From positions 1 through 64,000 of the forward strand of contig JBBDNV010000102.1 of the NCBI GenBank assembly GCA_040877415.1: DNA of 64,000 nucleotides, given 5' to 3'. Source of the DNA: JBBDNV01 sp040877415. GTDB lineage: Bacteria > Planctomycetota > Planctomycetia > Pirellulales > PALSA-1355. The notes beneath the pieces are model-generated. The model searched no databases, was not told the DNA's origin, and was given only the letters and a program-made list of their open reading frames with translations. This document shows positions 25,869 through 34,909 of this stretch, one piece after another (position 1 is the stretch's first letter; every line of letters begins with the position of its first letter). The position numbers and the translations under genes were made by a program.

Positions 25869-25975
25869 ACCTTTGGAAAATGGGCGTTCGTCGGCTTCGA
25901 TCAGAATGAGCAGGCCCAAGGCGGGATGTTGGCATACCAGGTTGAACCGGCGACGATCCCCTGGAAGTCCCGCAC

Positions 25976-26743
25976 ATGGCCGTTACGGACACGTCCGCGG
26001 CGAATCTCTTTCCTGAAGATTTCGCCGCCTTCGAAAAATCGGGAATCTCTTGTTCCACACGGCTTCACCTCGCGTTGGACGAGTTCCTGAAAGCGTGGGA
26101 CTACGCAAACGATCTGAATACCAACGTATGGGATTTCGCGATCGAACTTTCGTATCTCCGCCGGCTGCAATTGTCGAACAGCGATTTGCGTTGGCTCGTC
26201 GGCAGGGGCCTGCTTGGGCACGGGATTGAAACGACTTCGCCCGGCGACGCGGAACGCAGCTTCAAACGGCCTGCCAGGTTGATACTGTGCAAGAAAACGC
26301 GCTTCGTGTTGACGCCAAAAGGGGCCGAGGTCAGCCGCCAGATTTGCGGCCGAGGGAGACAGCCAGCCATTGATTTGCACGTTCCTGTAGTGTGCGAACC
26401 GCCGTTGCGGGCCGTCGTTCCCCCGTCCACGCTACTCGTCCCCAAATGGGACCGCGATCGTCAGGAGCTGCGCGTCGGGTCGGTGGTGGTGAAGCGATTC
26501 CGCGTGCCGGCCGCGAGCCAGGAGGCCATCTTGGCTGCATTCGAAGAGGAGTGTTGGCCGCCGCGCATCGACGATCCGTTGCCGCCCCGCAAGGATCAGT
26601 CTCCCAAGCGCCGCTTGCAGGAAACGATCAAGTCGCTCAATAGAAACCAGAAGCACCCGCTCCTTCGATTTCTGGGAGACGGCAGCGCTCAAGGCGTGCT
26701 CTGGGAGTTTTGCGGCGAACGCAATGGAGCGCATGACGTATAA
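25976..26743 (+). CDS. Conserved planctomycete hypothetical protein
   Basis: A 255-residue soluble protein. The N-terminal half looks like a helix-turn-helix region (LSNSDLRWLVGRGLL). The C-terminal part has a block I associate with recurrent planctomycete proteins of unknown function: KRFRVPAASQEAILAAFEE, PPRIDDPLPP, and KRRLQETIKSLNRNQKHPLL, ending GQ/GVLWEF. No signal peptide or catalytic motif is seen. It follows a good promoter and a hairpin-bearing leader. A DNA-associated role is a guess from the helix-turn-helix look. Confidence 0.7.
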   Translation: MAVTDTSAANLFPEDFAAFEKSGISCSTRLHLALDEFLKAWDYANDLNTNVWDFAIELSYLRRLQLSNSDLRWLVGRGLLGHGIETTSPGDAERSFKRPARLILCKKTRFVLTPKGAEVSRQICGRGRQPAIDLHVPVVCEPPLRAVVPPSTLLVPKWDRDRQELRVGSVVVKRFRVPAASQEAILAAFEEECWPPRIDDPLPPRKDQSPKRRLQETIKSLNRNQKHPLLRFLGDGSAQGVLWEFCGERNGAHDV

Positions 26744-27101
26744 GGCGTCGGGCAGCCGCGGCCAGCCTTTTAGCGTGAGACCGCTGTCGGCAGCTTCGCG
26801 GCATCTGCACGATTCGGGGGGCGGATACCACGCTCACCCTGCCGTCAATGCTCAGCGTCCCAGGCGGCCACAATCGGCCGCGACGCCGCTGCGTCGGCCC
26901 GCCTGAATCACTAGTGCCGCGGTGGTATTTCGGGAGGCTTCGGGCGGCGTGTTGTGTCGCCCGGTTTGTTCCCCTCTATTGTCGCGGCACCCGCGGTTAG
27001 ACTGGCAACGCGTTTTTGACCTCGCGATACGATCGCGCTGTTGGGGCAGGGAAACTCTGCAATCGCGGAGGGTGGAAGTGCGCGAGCCTCGGCCAAGCCG
27101 G
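26744..27101. other. Intergenic stretch with a short palindrome
   Basis: Open frames reach back to a GTG at 26922, but the family start of the next protein lies at 27102. A perfect 15-bp palindrome CGCGAT-ACG-ATCGCG sits at 27023-27037, about 65 bp before that start. It may be an operator. Confidence 0.35.
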
Positions 27102-27962
27102 ATGTTGTGCGGCACGCCAGACGGATGCGGTTGGTGTCCCGACCTGGCCGACCATCGTGATTACTCGTTGGAACACGAGACCATTGTCATGATGCTCCGC
27201 CAGTTCAAGATGCGCTCCCGCAGTCGCTTCAAACTGCCTCACAGCGTCGACTGGCGCGAGTACTGCGGCCCCGTGGACGACCAGCAAGGCCTTGCCACGA
27301 GTTCGGCACACGCGTGCGTGGCTCTGATTCAACAGTTTGAAAGACGGTCAACGGGCCGTCTGGTTCAGCTCTCCCGACTGTTCGTCGATCACACGGCCCG
27401 GCGAATGGACAACGGGACGACGAGCGCGGCTCTCTCCCTGCGCACGGTGTTCAAGTCGGCCGTGCGATGCGGGATTCCGCCGGAAAAGTACTGGCCATAC
27501 GACAGCTCGCACCTCGAGCGCATGCCGGATGGCTTTGCCTATAGCTTTCAACGAGATTTTCGAGCGATCCGCTACGTGCGGCTCGATAGCCGGCAGTCAA
27601 CGGGCGACGAGATTCTCGAGCGGTTGCAATTGTTCCTGGCCGCCGGGTTTTCGATCGCCTTCGGTTTCCCCGTCTACAATTCGATAAGCGACGAGGCGGA
27701 GATCGCGTTTCCCACCGCCGCGGATGCCGTCCTGGGAGGACAGGCCGTAACCGCAGTCGGCTTTGACGACCGGCTGCGCATTCGCTCGGACAAGGGCGCG
27801 CTATTGATCCGCAACTGTTGGGGGCCCGAATGGGGAGACCGAGGCTATGGTTGGCTTCCCTATAGCTACGTGCGAGAGCGGTTGGCCGCCGACTTCTGGA
27901 CTCTCTTCAAGCCGTCATGGCTCCGGTCCGGTGAATTCGAGTTTCCCCCCGTGTCGGCCTAA
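27102..27962 (+). CDS. Papain-fold (C1A-like) protein lacking catalytic Cys and His
   Basis: The fold is clear: CGWCPDLADHRD start, VDWREYCGPVDDQQG, and the terminal NCWGPEWGDRGYGW, which keeps the Asn-Trp-Gly of papain-like enzymes (Asn238). The nucleophile region, normally DQGxLGSCTAHA, here reads DQQGLATSSAHA, placing Ser67 (AGT) at the catalytic Cys position. The GGHAV histidine is Gln214 (CAG) in GGQAVTAVGFDD. Both changes need only one base each. The frame is otherwise intact over 286 codons, so this is a pseudopeptidase rather than random decay. It may bind peptides or act as an inhibitor or scaffold. There is no signal peptide. The GTG at 26922 is an alternative start. Confidence 0.8.
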   Translation: MLCGTPDGCGWCPDLADHRDYSLEHETIVMMLRQFKMRSRSRFKLPHSVDWREYCGPVDDQQGLATSSAHACVALIQQFERRSTGRLVQLSRLFVDHTARRMDNGTTSAALSLRTVFKSAVRCGIPPEKYWPYDSSHLERMPDGFAYSFQRDFRAIRYVRLDSRQSTGDEILERLQLFLAAGFSIAFGFPVYNSISDEAEIAFPTAADAVLGGQAVTAVGFDDRLRIRSDKGALLIRNCWGPEWGDRGYGWLPYSYVRERLAADFWTLFKPSWLRSGEFEFPPVSA

Positions 27963-27969
27963 CAGCGTA

Positions 27970-28053
27970 TTGAAAAACTGGGACAGGGACCTCGCGACCG
28001 CCGTTTTTCGCGGGTCTCGCCGCGACGTGCTCGGAGCCAGTCCCATTTTTCAA
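27970..28053. repeat. 84-bp inverted-repeat element (REP/MITE-like)
   Basis: Ends TTGAAAAACTGGGAC and GTCCCATTTTTCAA are near-perfect inverted copies around a GC-rich centre. Similar palindromes headed by TTGAAAAA and GGGAC recur in planctomycete intergenic DNA as far as I recall. It begins 8 nt after the pseudopeptidase stop and could also end transcription in both directions. The remaining 280 bp up to 28335 show no gene. Confidence 0.55.
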
Positions 28054-28335
28054 CGGCCTGCTAAGCGGACGCGGGCCGCGTCGCAAGGCGTTTCGCGATG
28101 TGGCATGGTTCCGCTCGCGAACCCCCGAATCATCGCCGTTTCGCCCCTTCCCCTTCCGTAGATCACCTTACAGGTCATCCGTCAAACTTCAACCGCGCGT
28201 TTGGGACACGTTGTCGGGTCCGCAATCCGCTGTTCGCAATAGCGATGACAGCCAGCGCCGCAGGCGTACTGGCGTGGGCAAGACCGCACCGCTGCCCGCA
28301 CGACCAGGCGTCGCACGACATCATGGAGATCCGAG

Positions 28336-29829
28336 ATGTTCGCCACCCAACTCGCCGCGACCGCCCAGGTGGGCGGATTGGAACAACGCGATTTCCACGT
28401 CACCGAGCGTCATGACTTTGCCCGAGTGCCACTCGGCGTGCAACCCGCCGTCGTCACGGCGATTCCGCTGGTGGCCGCCGACTTGCTGGCCGTTATCGTC
28501 TCGTTCGCCATCGCCTGGCCTTTGACGACGTTGCCCTGGTCCGCGGCGCCGATCGACTGGCTCGCGCTGGCGACGGGTTTGACGAGTGCCTTGCTCGTGG
28601 CGAACCTGGCCGTCGGTCTGTACCCCGGCATCGGCTTAAGCGCGGTCGCCGAATTGCGACAAGCAAGCCTGGCGTGCGCGTGCATTGCGCTGATCTTTTT
28701 GGCCGTCGCCTTTATGCGGGCGACGAGTCCCGCCGCAACTCAACTGACGATCGCGACCACATGCTGTCTGCTGTTTCCGAGCATGTCGCTGTTCCGCCGC
28801 GTAACTCGCGCGGTGTTCGGCCGATGCGCCTGGTGGGGCCAAGGGGCCTTGATTGTCGGCGAGGGCGCCGCCGCGATCACGGTTTATTCGTTCCTGCGGC
28901 ACAACCCGAGCATCGGCCTGCGGCCGCTGGGAATTGTCGGCGAGCGGCCCGCCGCCGATCATCGCGCGGCGCCGCACTGTTTCTTGGGGCCGCTGTCTCG
29001 GGCCGGCGCGATCGCGCGACAATTCGGCAGGCCGTGGTTGATCGTGGCCACTGCCGCGGACACGCACGAGGGCGTGAAAACCGTGCTGGACAGTCTGGGG
29101 CGACTCGGCACTCACCGCACGCTGGTTGCCCGCCTGGATGGCTCGCCGAGCTTGTGGAACCGCGCCGCCGATTGCCTGGATTGGCCGGGCGACGATGGCA
29201 CCTCGGGCATTACGCCGCCGCTCCGAGTGGTCAAACGAACGATCGACGTGACGTTCACCATCGTCGCCGGGCCGCTGCTACTGCCTTTGATGATTGTGAT
29301 TGCCACACTCATCAAGTTGAGCTCGCCCGGACCGGCGCTCTACCAGCACGAGCGCATCGGGCGCAACAACCGCCGCTTCAAGGCGTGGAAATTTCGCACG
29401 ATGGTGTGCGACGCCGATCACGTTCTTTCGGCGTGCCTGGCGGCCTGCCCTCAACGACGCGAAGAGTGGAACCGAGACCACAAGTTGCGCGATGACCCGC
29501 GCGTTACGGCGATCGGTCGCTGGCTGCGGAAAACCAGCCTGGATGAACTCCCACAGCTTCTGAATGTGCTGTGGGGAGAGATGAGTCTTGTCGGTCCTCG
29601 CCCGATCGTGGACGCCGAAGTTGAAAAATACGGCGACAGGTTTGGACTCTATTGCAACGTCTCGCCTGGTGTCACGGGACTGTGGCAGATTTCCGGGCGC
29701 AACGACACCACGTATGCCGAGCGGGTCGAGCTGGATAGCCACTACGCCCGGCATTGGTCCGTGTGGCTCGACCTCTACATCCTGGTGTTAACGCTGAAGG
29801 TTGTGTTGTTTCGACAGGGAGCCTACTGA
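28336..29829 (+). CDS. Polyprenyl-phosphate sugar-1-phosphate transferase (WbaP/EpsE-like)
   Basis: Starts the exopolysaccharide repeat unit by moving a sugar-1-phosphate to undecaprenyl phosphate. The N-terminal half has four to five membrane helices and a CoA-binding-like domain. The C-terminal bacterial sugar transferase domain shows KRTIDVTFTIVAGPLLLP, the catalytic-region pattern RFKAWKFRTM, SLDELPQLLNVLWGEMS, VGPRP, and SPGVTGLWQISGRN. 497 aa is the family length. It is the first gene of a run of plus-strand genes for polysaccharide assembly, and its stop overlaps the next start (TGATG). The sugar is not predictable. Confidence 0.92.
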   Translation: MFATQLAATAQVGGLEQRDFHVTERHDFARVPLGVQPAVVTAIPLVAADLLAVIVSFAIAWPLTTLPWSAAPIDWLALATGLTSALLVANLAVGLYPGIGLSAVAELRQASLACACIALIFLAVAFMRATSPAATQLTIATTCCLLFPSMSLFRRVTRAVFGRCAWWGQGALIVGEGAAAITVYSFLRHNPSIGLRPLGIVGERPAADHRAAPHCFLGPLSRAGAIARQFGRPWLIVATAADTHEGVKTVLDSLGRLGTHRTLVARLDGSPSLWNRAADCLDWPGDDGTSGITPPLRVVKRTIDVTFTIVAGPLLLPLMIVIATLIKLSSPGPALYQHERIGRNNRRFKAWKFRTMVCDADHVLSACLAACPQRREEWNRDHKLRDDPRVTAIGRWLRKTSLDELPQLLNVLWGEMSLVGPRPIVDAEVEKYGDRFGLYCNVSPGVTGLWQISGRNDTTYAERVELDSHYARHWSVWLDLYILVLTLKVVLFRQGAY

Positions 29830-31235
29830 TGGCGATCGAAGGCCCCGCGAGGCCGACCGGATTCGGCGCGCTTCGTCAAGAGGAGCAACCGGGCTTGCCA
29901 CTACGGCGCCGGTTGCCGGTGGGCGGAGCCTGGGTCGTGCTGGGCCGCGTGTTGGGCGTCGGCGTCACCACGCTGGTGAACGTTGCGTTCGCCCGCTGGC
30001 TGTCGCCCGAGGATTTCGGCAGTTTCGTGCTACTGAGCAGCGTTCTGGCAATGGCCAGCCTATTGGCGATGCTGGGGCTGAACGCGGCGCTGGTGCGGTT
30101 CGTCGCCGAGAGCGTGGGCCAACGCGACCTGGATCGCGCGCGGCGAAGTGTGCGGCTGGTGATGGCCGTGGCGGCGGTGTCCATTACCAGTGTTACCTGC
30201 CTGGCGGCCGTGGGGCTTTCGTACTTCGGCACGACGATTTTGGGTCTGCCCAACGTGCCGGGCATCGTGCCCATGGCCGTCACTTCCGTCGTGCTGTTGG
30301 CCCTGCTGCAACTGATTGCCGAGGGGTGCCGCGGCCTGCACGAGATGCGCTTGGCGAGCCTGTTCTCCGGTGGGCAGACCGGCGGCCTGTTGAGCAACGT
30401 GCTGTTTCTGCTGTTGATCGCCGGGGCGGTCGCGGCGGGCAAGCCCAGCCTCTCGACCGCGGTGGCGTTGAATGTCGCGGCGATGAGCATCAGCTTGCCG
30501 GTTGCGATTTTCGGATTCGCCTGGGCGGCGCGAACCCGGCTCGGGCCGCCCGCGCCCAAGCGCAGCGCCGGCTCGCTTGCGGTCGCCCATTTGCTGCGAT
30601 TCTCGGTGTCGATGTTGACGATTCAGTTGCTGGTGTTTGCGACGACCCAGTCCGACTTGTGGATTGCCGGAATCTGGTGCCCCCGCAATGAGTTGGCGCT
30701 CTATGGCGCCGCGCGGCGGCTGACATTGTTGGTCGCGCTGCCGCTGCAAATGCTCAATCTGACGGTGATCTCGTCGATCGCTGAGCTGCACGGCCAGCAC
30801 CGGCATCGTGATCTCGAACAAATGCTGCGGCGCGCCGCTTTGCTGGCGGCCCTGCCGTCGGTCGTTGCCAGCGTGGTGTTGATCGTTTGGGGCGGACCCG
30901 TTCTGGAATTGCTGTTTGGGTCTTTCTTCCGGCAGGCGGCGCTGCCGCTGGGAATTCTGGGCGTGGGCCAACTGTTTTTGGTGGCTGCCGGCAGTTGCGG
31001 CTGCCTGCTGGAGATGACCGGAAATCAGACGGGTTCGTTGCTGGTCAATCTGGCGACGGCCCTGGCGCTGGCGGTCGTCGGCACGTGGGCGGCCAGGCAG
31101 TTCGGCATCCTGGGGCTGGCCGTCGCGTCGACCAGCATTATCGCGGCGCAAAGCATCACGCTATGGCTGCTGGCCAAGCGCATCGTCGGAGTCTGGACGC
31201 ACCCCACCCTGCGGCCTTCTTTGACCTGGAGTTGA
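29829..31235 (+). CDS. Polysaccharide flippase (Wzx-like, MATE/MVF superfamily)
   Basis: A membrane protein of 468 residues with about 12-14 predicted helices. It starts at the ATG overlapping the previous stop (GGGAG upstream) rather than at the earlier Met at 29754. The opening VNVAFARWLSPEDFGSFVLLSS is typical of lipopolysaccharide/exopolysaccharide flippases, which move the lipid-linked repeat unit across the membrane. It follows the priming transferase directly and precedes a GT4 gene by 15 nt. Confidence 0.88.
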   Translation: MAIEGPARPTGFGALRQEEQPGLPLRRRLPVGGAWVVLGRVLGVGVTTLVNVAFARWLSPEDFGSFVLLSSVLAMASLLAMLGLNAALVRFVAESVGQRDLDRARRSVRLVMAVAAVSITSVTCLAAVGLSYFGTTILGLPNVPGIVPMAVTSVVLLALLQLIAEGCRGLHEMRLASLFSGGQTGGLLSNVLFLLLIAGAVAAGKPSLSTAVALNVAAMSISLPVAIFGFAWAARTRLGPPAPKRSAGSLAVAHLLRFSVSMLTIQLLVFATTQSDLWIAGIWCPRNELALYGAARRLTLLVALPLQMLNLTVISSIAELHGQHRHRDLEQMLRRAALLAALPSVVASVVLIVWGGPVLELLFGSFFRQAALPLGILGVGQLFLVAAGSCGCLLEMTGNQTGSLLVNLATALALAVVGTWAARQFGILGLAVASTSIIAAQSITLWLLAKRIVGVWTHPTLRPSLTWS

Positions 31236-31250
31236 GTCGCACGAGCAAAC

Positions 31251-32432
31251 ATGAAAATCGTTCAAATCAATTCGTTGTTTGCGCCCCGGCGACATGGCGG
31301 CACCGAAGTGTTCCTGGAGCAGTTCTCCGCCGAATTGGTCGCGCGAGGACATCAGGTCGTCGTCGCCTGCCTCAGTCCGACTCCGACGCGGCGCGGCGAC
31401 GGGCGGTTGCACGTCCACGAGTTTCCTTTGCGCAACGTGTATTGGCCCTTCGACGGCACGCGGCAAGCGCGGTGGCGCAAGGCGGTGTGGCATTTGCGGA
31501 ATGCTTTCGGCCACGGCGGCGCCGCCGACATCGACGCTTTGCTCGAGCGGGAACGACCGGACCTGGTCCACACGCACAATCTTGCGGGATTCACTTGCGC
31601 CGTCTGGCAAACGATCCGTGCTCGCGGGATACCGCTGGTCCACACGATTCACGATTACGCCCTGTTGTGCCCTGCGACGACGATGTTCCGGCGAAACGCG
31701 AATTGCGGCGGCCAGTGTCTGGGCTGCCGCTTGCTGTCGTGGCCCAAGCGGGAACATTCGCGCGCGGTCAACGCCGTGGTCGGCGTGAGCGGTTTCGCGC
31801 TCGATCGGCACCTGCGCGGCGGTTACTTCACGCGCGCCGCCCAATACGTGATTCAGAACGGCGACCCACGCGGCCAAAATCACAACGCCGCGTCCCGCGA
31901 GCCATCGCCGGTAATGCGAGTGGGCTACTTGGGACGGCTGGCCGTTGTCAAAGGGGTCGAACTGATGCTCGACTCGCTTTTGCCGTTGGTGCCGCACCAG
32001 TGTGAGCTGATCGTGGGCGGTTCCGGCGACGCGGAATACGAGTCGCGGCTCAAGAGCCGCTACGAGCCGCGCGGCGTGCGATTCACCGGGCGCGTGGACG
32101 CCGCCGAGTTCCTGGCCGGCATCGATGTTCTGGTCGTGCCCTCGTTATGGCACGAGCCCTTCGGGCTGGTGCTGTGCGAGGCCATGAGCGCCGGAGTGCC
32201 CATCGTGGCGTCGGCCGTGGGCGGGATTCCGGAAGTCGTCGAGCACGGCCAAAGTGGATTTCTGTTCGAGCCGGCCGACGGCCGTGCGCTGCGCGAGCAC
32301 GTTGGGCACCTTGCGCGCGATCGAAACCTACACCGCCAGATGTCGCGTCGCTCAAGCGCGCAAGCCGAATCGTACAGGTTCGACCGTACGGTGGATCGCT
32401 ACCTTCGTGTTTACGAGCAAACCTTGAACTGA
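31251..32432 (+). CDS. GT4-family glycosyltransferase
   Basis: A retaining GT-B glycosyltransferase. The N-terminal acceptor half begins MKIVQINSLFAPRRHGGTE. The C-terminal nucleotide-sugar half has VGYLGRLAVVKGVELML and the E-x7-E element in HEPFGLVLCEAMSAGVPIVA followed by GGIPEVVEHG. The QCLGCRLLSW cysteines in the middle are unusual but seen in some relatives. Fits adding one sugar of the repeat unit at the cytoplasmic face. Confidence 0.9.
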   Translation: MKIVQINSLFAPRRHGGTEVFLEQFSAELVARGHQVVVACLSPTPTRRGDGRLHVHEFPLRNVYWPFDGTRQARWRKAVWHLRNAFGHGGAADIDALLERERPDLVHTHNLAGFTCAVWQTIRARGIPLVHTIHDYALLCPATTMFRRNANCGGQCLGCRLLSWPKREHSRAVNAVVGVSGFALDRHLRGGYFTRAAQYVIQNGDPRGQNHNAASREPSPVMRVGYLGRLAVVKGVELMLDSLLPLVPHQCELIVGGSGDAEYESRLKSRYEPRGVRFTGRVDAAEFLAGIDVLVVPSLWHEPFGLVLCEAMSAGVPIVASAVGGIPEVVEHGQSGFLFEPADGRALREHVGHLARDRNLHRQMSRRSSAQAESYRFDRTVDRYLRVYEQTLN

Positions 32433-32442
32433 GCACGCGAAC

Positions 32443-33804
32443 ATGTCCACCGTCGCCTTGACCACGGATTTGCACCGCGCGGACCAAATGTCGCTGCGCG
32501 AAATCGCTCTACGCTCTATGGGCGAAGTGCTGTTTTGGCTGGTCATTTTACAGTTGGTCGCCGGCGTCTATCTGCAAAGCCAGTTGGCCCTGTTTGACCG
32601 GATCGTTGTACCCAACGGAGTTCCCAAGCTGCTGCTGGCGATGGGCATCGTGTTGCTCGCGGCGGGGGCCGTGTTTCTCCAGCGCGGGCAGATCGCTTTG
32701 CGTTCCAGCTTGCTACCGGCCGGCATTTTTGCGTGTTACCTGGTGGCGGACCTGGCGTGGTTGATCGCGACCAGTAAGCTGCCGGTCGGGGCGATTCTGT
32801 TTGGTTTCAACAAGTACTTCTTGTTTTTCGCGGCGCTTCCGGCGGCCGCGCTGCTTCGACCGACGATGTCGGCGCGGCAGATGAATTTCCGATTGATGCT
32901 GCTTTTGGTGCCGGCGGTCTTGATCGCGTTGGCCCAATTTGTCACGAACGACCCGTTGTTTCCCACGACGGCCGAGGACGGCTCCTTCGAGATTCCGGCC
33001 GTGGAATTCTTTGGTCGGGTTCGCGCGTTCTCGTTGTTTCGCGGAGTCCTGGACTGCGGCCAGGCAATGGCCTTCTTTGGTGCGCTGGTGATCGCGCAGC
33101 TTCTGGCGGCCCGGCGGCGACACGCGCTGGTGACCTGGATGCTGCTGTTGCTGACGGCGGCGGCCTGCCTGGTGACGTTTCGGCGCGGAGCTTACCTGGA
33201 GTACGGCGCGGCGGCTGTTTCGGCAATCGCGATTTCTTGCCGCTGGAGCCTGAGCCGATGGTTGCCGTGGATTTACCTCGCTCTGGCGATCGGATTAGCC
33301 AGCGCCGGCACCCTGGTCGGCTCGGCTCAACAGGAAGGCATGCTGTCCACGGCATCGCTCACCGAGCGGCACGACGCCTGGAACATGGCTCTCGAAAAGT
33401 GGCTGCTGCGCGAGGATGCGTCGTTGTTGGTCGGCACCGGTCTGGCCCAGTCGTCGCTGTTGGGCACCGGGCTTTCGCGAATCGAATCGCAAGAAGTCGA
33501 ATTCTTCCTGGTCGACAACGGCTTTCTGTCGGTCGCAGTGCAGCTGGGTCTGGTCGGCTTCGTTTTGTGGTTTTGGGTATTGCAGTCACTGTGGCGCGAC
33601 ATGCTGGCCAGCGCGTGGCAGACAGGCAGCACGTTGGCGGTCGCCGTCGCGGCACTCTTATCGACCTGGATGATGCGCGGCGTGTTCGATCCGCTGTTTG
33701 CGTTGTATCCCTTGTACGCGTTTCTAGTATTTTGGTCCAAGCCCGACGCGACATTGTCAAACGGCGCGTCGGTACCGGCCGGGCAGGCGGCGTCATGTCG
33801 CTAA
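32443..33804 (+). CDS. O-antigen ligase/polymerase-like membrane protein (Wzy-like)
   Basis: A protein of 453 residues with about ten membrane helices and a large periplasmic loop, the usual shape of Wzy/WaaL proteins that join repeat units. The conserved patch FRRGAYLEYGAAAV and the loop SLTERHDAWNMALEKWL resemble the O-antigen polymerase/ligase family. It begins 10 nt after the preceding GT4 gene and overlaps the next GT start by 10 nt, so all are one operon. Polymerase versus ligase cannot be settled; the Wzx/Wzz neighbours favour polymerase. Confidence 0.82.
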   Translation: MSTVALTTDLHRADQMSLREIALRSMGEVLFWLVILQLVAGVYLQSQLALFDRIVVPNGVPKLLLAMGIVLLAAGAVFLQRGQIALRSSLLPAGIFACYLVADLAWLIATSKLPVGAILFGFNKYFLFFAALPAAALLRPTMSARQMNFRLMLLLVPAVLIALAQFVTNDPLFPTTAEDGSFEIPAVEFFGRVRAFSLFRGVLDCGQAMAFFGALVIAQLLAARRRHALVTWMLLLLTAAACLVTFRRGAYLEYGAAAVSAIAISCRWSLSRWLPWIYLALAIGLASAGTLVGSAQQEGMLSTASLTERHDAWNMALEKWLLREDASLLVGTGLAQSSLLGTGLSRIESQEVEFFLVDNGFLSVAVQLGLVGFVLWFWVLQSLWRDMLASAWQTGSTLAVAVAALLSTWMMRGVFDPLFALYPLYAFLVFWSKPDATLSNGASVPAGQAASCR

Positions 33805-34820
33805 CGATCAACGGCAGATTCCTGTCGCAGCGCGTCACCGGCGTGCAGCGCTACGCACGCGAAGTGCTGGCCCGAGGTTCGCAGTTGGCCAACGTCGTGG
33901 CGCCTCGCAGGACGATTCGCGGCGTGCGGGGACATTTGTGGGAGCAGAGCATTCTGCCGGCGCGCGTGGGACGCAGTTTACTCTGGTCGCCCTGCAATAC
34001 GGGCCCGCTGGCCGTGGCCAGGCAAGTCGTGACGATCCACGACTGCGCTTTCTACGACCAGCCCGAGGTCTTCTCGCGGAGGTTCGTCGCCTGGTATCGC
34101 TGGCTTGTGCCGAAACTGGCGCAGCGCATTCGGCGCATTATCACCATTTCGAACTACTCGCGCGAGCGGTTGCTCGAGGTTTGCCGCGTCGCGCCCGAGA
34201 AAGTTGTCGTCATCCCGCAAGGCGTCGAGGGGCGATTTCGGCCGCTGCCGGTCGAAACGGTGGAACGGACACGGGCGCAATTGGGGCTTCCGCCGCGCTA
34301 TGTTCTGTTTGTCGGAGCCCTGGTTCCGCGGAAGAATCTGGGGCGGCTCTTAGAAGCCTGGAAGACCGTCAGCCCTTCATTTCCCGAATTGTCGCTGGTG
34401 CTCGCGGGAGGGTCGAACCAGGTGTTTCGCGAGGCCGGCCTGAATCGACTTCCCGCGTCGGTGGTGACGGCCGGTTACGTGGCCGACGAACACTTGCCGG
34501 CGGTCTACGGCGGCGCGGAATTGTTCGTTTTTCCGTCGTTGTACGAGGGGTTCGGGTTGCCCGTGCTTGAGGCGATGGCTTGCGGCGTCCCCGTGTTGAC
34601 TTCCAACGTGACGTCGCTGCCCGAAGTGGCCGGCGACGCCGCACTTTACGTGGACCCCTATCGCTTTGAATCGATCGCCGAAGGCTTGCAAACGTTGCTA
34701 TCCGACCGGGGGCTGCACGACGAGTTGGCGCGACGTGGCATCGCGCGCGCCAGCGCGTATACCTGGGATCGCACGGCCGCGGTGACTTGGAATGTGTTGC
34801 AGGAGACAGCTCGCGATTGA
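33795..34820 (+). CDS. GT4-family glycosyltransferase (mannosyltransferase-like)
   Basis: 341 residues, starting at the ATG at 33795 inside the end of the polymerase gene (the frame is open further upstream only as overlap). The N-terminal GVQRYAREVL and TIHDCAFYDQPE segments and the C-terminal VGALVPRKNLGRLLEAW, VFPSLYEGFGLPVLEAMACG and TSLPEVAGDAA are classic for GT4 enzymes of the WbpY/MtfB kind. Transfers one sugar of the exopolysaccharide unit. Confidence 0.9.
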   Translation: MSLTINGRFLSQRVTGVQRYAREVLARGSQLANVVAPRRTIRGVRGHLWEQSILPARVGRSLLWSPCNTGPLAVARQVVTIHDCAFYDQPEVFSRRFVAWYRWLVPKLAQRIRRIITISNYSRERLLEVCRVAPEKVVVIPQGVEGRFRPLPVETVERTRAQLGLPPRYVLFVGALVPRKNLGRLLEAWKTVSPSFPELSLVLAGGSNQVFREAGLNRLPASVVTAGYVADEHLPAVYGGAELFVFPSLYEGFGLPVLEAMACGVPVLTSNVTSLPEVAGDAALYVDPYRFESIAEGLQTLLSDRGLHDELARRGIARASAYTWDRTAAVTWNVLQETARD

Positions 34821-34909
34821 CTGCAAAGGAACGGACCGCGGCGCGCCGGCGATAAACCTGCCCCCGATGCACCACCGGTTCGCACGCACCCCGGAAAGGC
34901 CCAACTCAA

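Noticed and set aside
27102..27962. An active papain-type cysteine protease
   Set aside because: The catalytic Cys and His positions hold Ser and Gln.
32083..32487. Minus-strand frame at the end of the GT4 gene
   Set aside because: Arg/Pro-rich shadow without start signal.
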